Part shown: one piece after another, positions 44,018 to 51,663 of the stretch | Numbering within the stretch: position 1 is the first letter of the stretch | Layout of the letters: every line of letters starts with the position of its first letter | NCBI RefSeq assembly: GCF_001618425.1 | Contig: NZ_BDCU01000009.1 | Coordinates: 1-64,000, forward strand | Source: Nocardia fusca NBRC 14340 | Lineage (GTDB): Bacteria > Actinomycetota > Actinomycetes > Mycobacteriales > Mycobacteriaceae | DNA length: 64,000 nucleotides | Direction: 5' to 3' | The notes under the pieces: generated by a model | The model's database searches: none | Told to the model about the DNA's origin: nothing | The model's input: only the letters and a program-made list of their open reading frames with translations | Made by a program: the position numbers and the translations under genes

Positions 44018-44038
44018 GTTGAGTGGGTGTAGCTCAAC
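44018..44038 (+). promoter_or_regulatory. HAIR-like (HspR) operator before lon
   Basis: GTTGAGTgggtgtaGCTCAAC has the HAIR layout (CTTGAGT-N7-ACTCAAG) with three differences and perfect 6-bp outer arms. It lies just upstream of the GGAGG ribosome-binding site. HspR repression of lon is known in Streptomyces. Confidence 0.55.
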
Positions 44039-44055
44039 TATTGGAGGTTGTGTTC

Positions 44056-46461
44056 GTGACTACACCACTGAATCTTCCGGTGCTGTTCCTGACCGATCCC
44101 ATCGTGCTGCCCGGGATGGTCGTACCGATCGAACTGGACGAATCCGCGCAGGCGGCCATCGACGCCGCGCAGGCCGCGCAGACCGGGACCGTGCTGCTGG
44201 CTCCGCGCCTGTCCGAGGGTTACGCCGCCTACGGCGTGATCGCCACCATCGAACAGATCGGCCGGATGCGCGGGGGGACGCCCGCCGCGGTGCTGAAGGC
44301 GGAACGGCGCGCGAAGATCGGTCACGGGGTCACCGGCCCCGGCGCCGCCCTGTGGGTGGAGGCCGAACCGGTCGAGACCCCCGCCGCCGACGGACGCACC
44401 CGGGAACTGGCCGCCGAGTACAAGAAGCTGGTCGTCTCGGTGCTACAGAAGCGCGAGGCGTGGCAGATGATCGACGCCTTCAACCAGCTCACCGATCCGT
44501 CCGCCATCGCCGATACCGCCGGCTATGCCGCGTATCTCACCGATGAGCAGAAACGCGAACTGCTCGAGACCCCGGATGTCGCGCAGCGGCTGAACCGGCT
44601 GATCGAATGGACCCGGGCGCATATCGCCGAGGCCGAGGTCACCGAGAAGATCGGCGACGAGGTCCGCGAGAACATGGAGAAGAGCCAGCGCGAATTCCTG
44701 TTGCGCCAGCAGCTCAACGCCATCCGCAAGGAACTCGGCGAGGACGAACCCGACGGCGCCGACGACTACCGCACCCGCGTGGAACAGGCCGATCTGCCCG
44801 GCAATGTGCGGGAGGCGGCGCTGCGCGAGGTCGGCCGGTTGGAGCGCTCCAGCGATCAGAGCCCGGAATCCGGGTGGATTCGCACCTGGCTGGACACCGT
44901 CCTGGAACTGCCGTGGCAGGTGAAGACCGAGGATTCCACCGATGTGGCGGCGGCCCGGGCCGTGCTCGACGCCGACCACCACGGCCTGGACGAGGTGAAG
45001 GACCGGATGGTCGAGTACCTGGCGGTCCGGGCGCGGCGTGCGCAACGCGGCCTGGAGGTCGTGGGCGGACGCGGGTCCGGCGCGGTGCTGGTGCTGGCCG
45101 GCCCGCCTGGGGTCGGCAAGACCTCACTCGGCGAATCGGTCGCCCGCGCGCTGGGCCGCAAGTTCGTCCGCGTCGCCCTGGGCGGTGTGCGGGACGAGGC
45201 GGAGATCCGCGGTCACCGGCGCACCTATGTGGGTGCCATGCCCGGCCGGATCGTGCGGGCCGTCAAGGAGGCCGGTTCCATGAACCCGGTCGTCCTGCTG
45301 GACGAGGTCGACAAGATCGGCTCCGATTTCCGGGGCGACCCCGCGGCGGCCCTGCTCGAGGTGCTCGACCCCGCGCAGAACCACACCTTCCGCGACCACT
45401 ACCTGGATATGGACCTGGACCTGTCCGATGTGCTGTTCCTGGCCACGGCCAATGTCATGGACACCATCCCCGGTCCGCTGCTGGACCGGATGGAAGTGAT
45501 CACGGTCGACGGGTACACCGAGGACGACAAGGTGGCCATCGCCCGCGACTTCCTGCTGCCCCGGCAGCTGGAACGCAACGCGCTGACCGGCGAGGAGGTC
45601 CGGGTCACCGACGCGGCGCTGCGCGAGGTCGCGGCGAACTACACCAGGGAGGCCGGCGTCCGGCAGCTGGAGCGGCTGATCGCCAAGGCATTACGCAAGG
45701 CGGCGACGCGCCTGTCCGAGACCGGTGCCGCGTCGGGCACCGACGCGGGCGTCGAGACGGATACGGCGTCCGGGCCCACCGAGGCCACGGCACCACCGCT
45801 GACCATCGATATCGCGGATCTGAAGGATTATCTCGGACGGCCGCGCTTCACTCCGGATTCGGCGGAACGCACCGCGGTACCGGGTGTGTCGACCGGTCTG
45901 GCGGTCACCGGGCTGGGTGGCGACGTGCTCTACATCGAGGCCAACACCGCCGAGGGTGACCGGGCCCTGACACTGACCGGCCAACTGGGCGACGTCATGA
46001 AGGAATCGGCGCAGATCGCGCTGACCTACGTGCGGTCGCACCTGGGCGAGATCGGCATCGAATCGACGGTGCTGGACGGCAACCTGCACGTCCACGTGCC
46101 CGCCGGCGCCGTGCCCAAGGACGGACCGTCGGCCGGTGTCACCATGGTCACCGCGCTGGTGTCGCTGGCACTGGGCCGCCCGGTGCGCTCCGATGTCGGT
46201 ATGACGGGTGAGGTCACGTTGAACGGCCGGGTGCTGCCGATCGGCGGGGTGAAGCAGAAACTGCTCGCCGCGCAGCGCGCCGGCCTGAAGACGGTGTTCA
46301 TCCCGGCCCGCAACGAGCCGGACCTGGACGATGTCCCCGCCGATGTGCTGGCCGAACTCGACGTCCGCCCGGTGGGCGATGTCGCCGAGATCCTGGCCTA
46401 CGCCATCGAACCGGTGCGGGAACCGGCCCTGGACGGCCGGGCTTTGGCGGCCAGCGCCTGA
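44056..46461 (+). CDS. lon: ATP-dependent protease Lon
   Basis: 801 residues from GTG 44056 (GGAGG 8 nt before). N-terminal substrate-binding domain, AAA+ module with Walker A GPPGVGKT (349-356) and VLLDEVDKI as Walker B, and the S16 protease domain with Ser692 (DGPSAGVTM) and Lys733 (GVKQKLL). An Ala/Thr-rich insert near 560-580 separates ATPase and protease. Degrades damaged and regulatory proteins. Promoter sites suggest control by ClgR and HspR. Confidence 0.97.
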   Translation: MTTPLNLPVLFLTDPIVLPGMVVPIELDESAQAAIDAAQAAQTGTVLLAPRLSEGYAAYGVIATIEQIGRMRGGTPAAVLKAERRAKIGHGVTGPGAALWVEAEPVETPAADGRTRELAAEYKKLVVSVLQKREAWQMIDAFNQLTDPSAIADTAGYAAYLTDEQKRELLETPDVAQRLNRLIEWTRAHIAEAEVTEKIGDEVRENMEKSQREFLLRQQLNAIRKELGEDEPDGADDYRTRVEQADLPGNVREAALREVGRLERSSDQSPESGWIRTWLDTVLELPWQVKTEDSTDVAAARAVLDADHHGLDEVKDRMVEYLAVRARRAQRGLEVVGGRGSGAVLVLAGPPGVGKTSLGESVARALGRKFVRVALGGVRDEAEIRGHRRTYVGAMPGRIVRAVKEAGSMNPVVLLDEVDKIGSDFRGDPAAALLEVLDPAQNHTFRDHYLDMDLDLSDVLFLATANVMDTIPGPLLDRMEVITVDGYTEDDKVAIARDFLLPRQLERNALTGEEVRVTDAALREVAANYTREAGVRQLERLIAKALRKAATRLSETGAASGTDAGVETDTASGPTEATAPPLTIDIADLKDYLGRPRFTPDSAERTAVPGVSTGLAVTGLGGDVLYIEANTAEGDRALTLTGQLGDVMKESAQIALTYVRSHLGEIGIESTVLDGNLHVHVPAGAVPKDGPSAGVTMVTALVSLALGRPVRSDVGMTGEVTLNGRVLPIGGVKQKLLAAQRAGLKTVFIPARNEPDLDDVPADVLAELDVRPVGDVAEILAYAIEPVREPALDGRALAASA

Positions 46462-46472
46462 TCCACGGTCGA

Positions 46473-46508
46473 GGGCCGCGGCCACCCGTTCGGGTGCCGC
46501 GGCCCTTT
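46473..46508 (+). terminator. Terminator of lon
   Basis: GGGCCGCGG-type hairpin, arms 46473-46488 and 46491-46505 with one bulge and a TTT-start tail. The following 46509-46791 shows no gene. Confidence 0.75.
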
Positions 46509-46791
46509 CGTATGCAGCGATTCGGCGATCGTTTCGACCACCGCCCTGCCGGGATCGACGGCCTGTTCCACCGACGCAGCCACCGATTCGGCCCCGGTCA
46601 CGAGCAGTCGGTCGGCGAATTCCGAGACGTCGGCCTCGGGCGATCCGGCCGCCGGTCTCGTCGGGCCCGGTGGCGCCGACTACACCGGCATCTTCCCTGC
46701 CGCGGCCAGGAGTGACACCATCCGCAGAGGGCCACGTGACGAATTCCCAGCCGCCGGGGCGCCCCGCGCCGGTGGATGAACGAGGACGCTG

Positions 46792-48396
46792 ATGCAGGAC
46801 ACGACGAGTTCGACCGGTTCTCCTGGGCCGGACCAGCAGGATCGGCGCACGATCGGCCGCTTCGCGGCGGGACTGAGCGGTCTGCCGGCCGCCGCGGTCG
46901 TGCTGGGGGTCGGTGAGCTCGTCGCGGCCTTGATCGCCCCGGCCGCTTCGCCGTTCCTGGCCATCGGGGCGACCGTGGTCGACCACACGCCGCAGGCGCT
47001 GCGCGAGTTCGCGATCGAACAGTTCGGTACCCGAGACAAGCTCGTGCTGTTCCTGAGCATGGGTGCGGCGATGGTGGTACTGGCTGTGGTGGCGGGATTG
47101 CTGGAACGGCGCCGGCCCTACGGCAGCATGCTGCTGGCCGGGCTCGCGGTGGTCGTTTGTCTCGCCGTGCTGCGGCGACCGGCCGCGACCGCCGCGTTCG
47201 CCGCGCCGATCCTGCTCGGTGCCGTGGCCGGGATCCTCACGCTGCGGATCCTGATCACCCGGGCACCGCGCCGCCCGGCGTCGGCGGGCGGATCCGCGAG
47301 GGGGGCCGCGGGCGATGACGGAACCGATGCCTCGCGGCGGCGGTTCCTGGGGTGGGCCGCCGGGGCCCTTGTGCTGGCTGCCGGATCCGCCGCGGCCGGG
47401 CGGTGGGCCGGCGAACGTGCGCGCGCGGTAACCGCGGATCTGCGGCGGTTCGTGGTTCCGCGTCCACAGGTGGCGGCCGTGCCCATCCCCCCGGGGACCG
47501 ATCCGCCCATCCCGGGGCTCACCGCGTTCCGCACCCCCAACGACACGTTCTACCGGATCGATACCGCCCTGCGGCTACCCGCGTTGACCAGCGACGACTG
47601 GCAGCTGCGAATCCACGGCATGGTGGAGCGCGAAATCCGGCTCACCATGGACGATCTGCTGCGGCGGCCCGCCGTGGAGAAGATGATCACCCTGACCTGT
47701 GTGTCCAACGAGGTCGGTGGTGACCTGGTCGGCAACGCGAGCTGGATCGGGTATCCACTCGCCGACCTCCTCGCCGAGGCCGGGGTCCGGCCGGACGCGG
47801 ATATGGTGCTGTCCACCAGCGCCGACGGTTTCACCGCCGGCACACCCGTCGCAGCCCTCACCGACGGTCGCGATGCCCTGCTCGCGGTGGGTATGAACGG
47901 CGAACCGCTGCCGGTCGAGCACGGGTACCCCGCCCGGATGGTGGTGCCCGGTCTCTACGGATATGTCAGCGCCACGAAATGGGTGGTCGATCTGGAGATC
48001 ACCCGGTTCGATCGCGCCCAGGCCTACTGGACCCGGCGCGGCTGGTCGGCGTTCGGCCCGATCAAAACCGCCTCCCGCATCGATGTGCCGCCGGCCTTCG
48101 GCCGTATCGCTCCAGGCCCGGTGGTGGTGGCCGGGGTCGCCTGGGCCCAGCATCGCGGGATCGCCGCGGTGGAGGTACAGGTCGACGACGGTCCCTGGCG
48201 GCCGGCCGACCTGGCGCCGGAGTACTCGCTGGACACCTGGCGGCAGTGGACCTGGCGCTGGGATGCGCCACCCGGTTCGCACACCCTGCGGGTACGAGCC
48301 ACGGACGGGGCGGGCGGGATACAGACCGAGGAACGCGCCGACCCGGTCCCGGACGGCGCGACGGGCCGGCACAGCCGGACGGTCACCGTCGGGTGA
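46792..48396 (+). CDS. Membrane-anchored molybdopterin oxidoreductase (sulfite oxidase-like)
   Basis: 534 residues. Four N-terminal TM helices (to about 165), an internal SRRRFLGWAAG Tat-like motif with a fifth hydrophobic stretch, then the sulfite-oxidase/YedY molybdopterin domain (about 235-430) with Cys303 in LTCVSNEVGG as Mo ligand, and a C-terminal Mo-co dimerisation domain. No heme domain. Probably acts outside the membrane on oxidised sulfur or methionine groups; the acceptor is unknown. Confidence 0.85.
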   Translation: MQDTTSSTGSPGPDQQDRRTIGRFAAGLSGLPAAAVVLGVGELVAALIAPAASPFLAIGATVVDHTPQALREFAIEQFGTRDKLVLFLSMGAAMVVLAVVAGLLERRRPYGSMLLAGLAVVVCLAVLRRPAATAAFAAPILLGAVAGILTLRILITRAPRRPASAGGSARGAAGDDGTDASRRRFLGWAAGALVLAAGSAAAGRWAGERARAVTADLRRFVVPRPQVAAVPIPPGTDPPIPGLTAFRTPNDTFYRIDTALRLPALTSDDWQLRIHGMVEREIRLTMDDLLRRPAVEKMITLTCVSNEVGGDLVGNASWIGYPLADLLAEAGVRPDADMVLSTSADGFTAGTPVAALTDGRDALLAVGMNGEPLPVEHGYPARMVVPGLYGYVSATKWVVDLEITRFDRAQAYWTRRGWSAFGPIKTASRIDVPPAFGRIAPGPVVVAGVAWAQHRGIAAVEVQVDDGPWRPADLAPEYSLDTWRQWTWRWDAPPGSHTLRVRATDGAGGIQTEERADPVPDGATGRHSRTVTVG

Positions 48397-48414
48397 CGAT
48401 GACCGTCCGGTCCG

Positions 48415-50295
48415 CTACGCGGCCGCCGGTGCCGGTTCGCGAGCGAACTGGGTCCGGTACAGCTCGGCGTAACGCCCGCCCACGGCGAGCAGTTCGGTAT
48501 GCGTTCCACGTTCCACGATGCGACCGGATTCGACCACCAGGATCTGATCGGCCGCTCGCACGGTGGAGAGCCGGTGGGCGATCACCAGGGCGGTACGGCC
48601 CTGAAGCGCTTCGGTCAGCGCCGCCTGCACCGCGGCCTCGGAGGTCGAGTCGAGGGAGGCGGTCGCCTCATCCAGGATCACCACCCGCGGCTGTTTGAGC
48701 AGTAGCCGGGCAATGGTGAGACGCTGGCGCTCACCACCGGAGAGACGATAGCCGCGTTCCCCGACCACCGTGTCCAGCCCGTCGGGCAGGGTCGCGATCA
48801 GATCGCTCAGGCGCGCCCGCTCCAGCGCGTCCCGCAGCTGCTCCTCGTCGGCGTCCGGGGCGGCCAGCAGCAGATTGGCCCGGATGGTGTCGTGGAAGAG
48901 ATGGCCGTCCTGGGTGACCAGGCCGACGGTTTCCTGGATCGACTCCGTGGTGAGTTCGCGGATATCGGTGCCGCCCAGCCGGACCGCGCCCGAGTCCACG
49001 TCGTAGAGCCGGGAGACCAGCTGCGCGATGGTCGATTTGCCGGCACCGGAGGAGCCGACCAGGGCGATCATCCGGCCGGGCTCGGCGCGCAGTGACACCC
49101 CGTGCAGCACTTCCTCACCGCCGCGGGTGTCCAGCGTGGCCACCTCTTCCAGCGAGGCCAGCGAGACCTTGTCGGCGGCGGGATATCCGAACCGCACGTC
49201 GTCGAGTTCCACCGTGACGGGCCCGGCGGGCACCGGCCGCGCCCCGGGGGCGTCCTCGATGAGGGGTAACAGATCGAGGACCTCGAAGACCCGCTCGAAA
49301 CTGACCAGCGCGGACATGATCTCCATCCGGGCACTGGCCAGCGCCGTGAGCGGGGAGTACAGCCTGGTGAGCAGGAGCGACAGGGCCACCACGGCGCCCG
49401 CGTCCAGTTGCCCGCGCAGCGCGTACCAGCCGCCGAGGCCGTAGACCAGCGCGACGGCCAGCGCCGAAACCAGCGTCAACGCCGTGACGAAGACGGTTTG
49501 CAGCATGGCGGTGCGCACGCCGATATCGCGGACCCGCCGCGCCCGCAGGGCGAACTCGGCCGATTCCTGGGCCGGGCGGCCGAAGAGTTTCACCAGGGTC
49601 GCGCCCGGCGCGGAGAAACGCTCGGTCATCTGCGTGCTCATCGCCGCGTTCAATCCCGCTGCCTCCCGCTGGATATCGGCCAGCCGGTCGCCCATCCGCC
49701 GGGCCGGGATCACGAATACCGGTAGCAGGAGCAGCGCGAGCAGGGTTATCTGCCAGGACAATTGGAGCATCACCACCAGGGTGAGCGCCACGGTGACGAT
49801 ATTGGCGACCACGCCCGAGAGGGTGTCGCTGAAGGCGCGTTGCGCCCCGATCACATCGTTGTTCAACCGGCTGACCAGCGCGCCGGTCCGGGTCCGGGTG
49901 AAGAAGGCGATCGGCATCCGCTGGACGTGGTCGAAGACCGCGGTCCGCAGGTCGAGGATCAGGCCCTCACCGATCCGCGCCGACAGCCAGCGGATGGCCA
50001 GGCCGAGGCCCGCGTCGAGGACGGCCAGCACGGCGATGGCCAGCGCCAGCAATATCACTGTCCGCGGGGGCGACCCGGCGAAGATGTCGTCGACCACCCG
50101 GCCCGCGAGCAGCGGCGTAGCGACCACCAGCACCGCCGCGGCCACGCTGAGGACGAGAAAGGTGGTCAGCCGCCGCTGATGCGGCCGGGCGAAGCGCAGG
50201 ATGCGCCGTGCCGTGGCGAGACTGAACGACCTCGTCTCCTCCGGTGCGTGCATGCGCCGGTACATCTGGTCCCAGGCCACCGATTCCATGCTCAT
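48415..50295 (-). CDS. ABC transporter, fused permease and ATPase
   Basis: 626 residues: six TM helices (to about 340), then the nucleotide-binding domain with Walker A GSSGAGKST (about 412-420), signature LSGGERQR (about 517) and VVILDEATASLD (about 535). This is the exporter-type half-transporter that acts as a dimer. Start ATG 50295 or the ATG two codons later. Substrate unknown; no regulator adjacent. Confidence 0.9.
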   Translation of the reverse strand: MSMESVAWDQMYRRMHAPEETRSFSLATARRILRFARPHQRRLTTFLVLSVAAAVLVVATPLLAGRVVDDIFAGSPPRTVILLALAIAVLAVLDAGLGLAIRWLSARIGEGLILDLRTAVFDHVQRMPIAFFTRTRTGALVSRLNNDVIGAQRAFSDTLSGVVANIVTVALTLVVMLQLSWQITLLALLLLPVFVIPARRMGDRLADIQREAAGLNAAMSTQMTERFSAPGATLVKLFGRPAQESAEFALRARRVRDIGVRTAMLQTVFVTALTLVSALAVALVYGLGGWYALRGQLDAGAVVALSLLLTRLYSPLTALASARMEIMSALVSFERVFEVLDLLPLIEDAPGARPVPAGPVTVELDDVRFGYPAADKVSLASLEEVATLDTRGGEEVLHGVSLRAEPGRMIALVGSSGAGKSTIAQLVSRLYDVDSGAVRLGGTDIRELTTESIQETVGLVTQDGHLFHDTIRANLLLAAPDADEEQLRDALERARLSDLIATLPDGLDTVVGERGYRLSGGERQRLTIARLLLKQPRVVILDEATASLDSTSEAAVQAALTEALQGRTALVIAHRLSTVRAADQILVVESGRIVERGTHTELLAVGGRYAELYRTQFAREPAPAAA

Positions 50296-50370
50296 CTGAC
50301 AATGTCCTTCCGCTCCGGAGCACGATTGAACTCCGGTGCACCGACACTAAAAGCTGAACCAATGTTCAGG

Positions 50371-51483
50371 TCAAGCGCCGGGCGGTGGGTCGTCACCGTT
50401 TCCGGGAGCCTGTGTGACCGGGGCGAGTTCGAGACGGACTCCGAGCAACCGGACCGGACGATCCAGCGGAAAGCGGTCCAGCACCCGCAGTGCCGTATCG
50501 ACGATCGTGGGGATATCGGTGGTCGGCTCCGGCAGTTTGGACTGCTTGCTGCGGGTATAGAAGGTGCTGGTGCGCACGGTGACCGAGACCCGGGTGGCGA
50601 TCCGGCCCGCCTCGATCGTCTCCGCCGCGACTTCCGCCGCCAGCCGGGCCACCTGCGCGCCGATCTCGGCCGGATCGACGAGATCCCGCGCGAAGGTCTC
50701 AGATCTGCTGCGCCCCACCGCCGGCGGCGGTTTCGTCACCACCTCGGTATCACCGGCGCCGCGACTCATCACCCACAGCGCGGGACCGTTCGTCGGTCCG
50801 AACTCCGCCGCGAGCCGGGACCGATCGGCGGCCATCAGCTCTCCGACGGTATGGATATCGAGTGCGGCCAGCCGGGCCGCGATCCGGCTACCGATCCCCC
50901 AGAGCGCGTTCGTCGGACGATGGGCCATCACTTCGGACCAGTTCGCGGCGGTGAGCCGGAACATGCCGTCGTGCGCTCCCGGATGGTCGCTGGCGGCGAC
51001 CCCGGGTTTCCCCACCGCTTTCGCGAAACCGGTGGCCAGCTTCGCGGTGAGCTTGTTGTCGCCGATGCCGATCGCGCACGTGAGATCCAGTTCTTCCACC
51101 GCGGCCCGGATCGCCCGGGCGGATTCTTCGGGCTCCTCGGTATCGACCGCCACGAACGCCTCGTCCCACCCCCACACCTCCACCTGATCGGTGAACGTGC
51201 GCAGCCGCGCCATGACCTCCTCGGACGCTTCCTCGTAGCAGGGGACGTCCAAGGGCAGGAAGATCGCCTCCGGGCATTTTCGCGCCGCCGACCGCAACGC
51301 CATACCCGCCCGCACCCCGTAGCCGCGCGCCGGATACGACGCGCAGGTCACCACTTTGCGGGGCTCGTCCGGGTCGCCGTTTCCGCCCACGATCACCGGC
51401 TGCCCGCGTAGTTCGGGATGGCGCCGGTACTCCACCGCGGCCTGGAACTGGTCGAGGTCGACGTGCAACAGCCATCTGGCCAC
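50371..51483 (-). CDS. dinB: Y-family DNA polymerase, DinB2-like
   Basis: 370 residues from GTG 51483. Metal ligands in HVDLDQF (D9, D11) and WGWDEAF (Asp, Glu); DNA-binding and little-finger domains follow. Overall pattern, including VEVWGWDEA and GIGDNKLTAKLATG, resembles mycobacterial DinB2. At the steric-gate position (after F13), where E. coli DinB has Phe and mycobacterial DinB2 has Leu, this protein has Gln14. Translesion polymerase, possibly weak in excluding ribonucleotides. Confidence 0.92.
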   Translation of the reverse strand: MARWLLHVDLDQFQAAVEYRRHPELRGQPVIVGGNGDPDEPRKVVTCASYPARGYGVRAGMALRSAARKCPEAIFLPLDVPCYEEASEEVMARLRTFTDQVEVWGWDEAFVAVDTEEPEESARAIRAAVEELDLTCAIGIGDNKLTAKLATGFAKAVGKPGVAASDHPGAHDGMFRLTAANWSEVMAHRPTNALWGIGSRIAARLAALDIHTVGELMAADRSRLAAEFGPTNGPALWVMSRGAGDTEVVTKPPPAVGRSRSETFARDLVDPAEIGAQVARLAAEVAAETIEAGRIATRVSVTVRTSTFYTRSKQSKLPEPTTDIPTIVDTALRVLDRFPLDRPVRLLGVRLELAPVTQAPGNGDDPPPGA

Positions 51484-51663
51484 GACACCGTCTTACTCCT
51501 ACCGGGTGACAAGAAGGGGGATATCCGCGCCGGTACGTCGGCGGACGCCGCGCCCCGCCACCGCGAAGTCACCGGATGGCGCGGGACTGCTCACCGACAG
51601 CCGGCCCGTCCGGATCCGCCGAGTCGGGAAGGAATTCCGGGCTGCGGGCCTAGGCTGGATCGT

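Noticed and set aside
43664..44032. 122-codon plus-strand ORF before lon
   Set aside because: No recognisable domain or ribosome-binding site; it overlaps the lon promoter sites.
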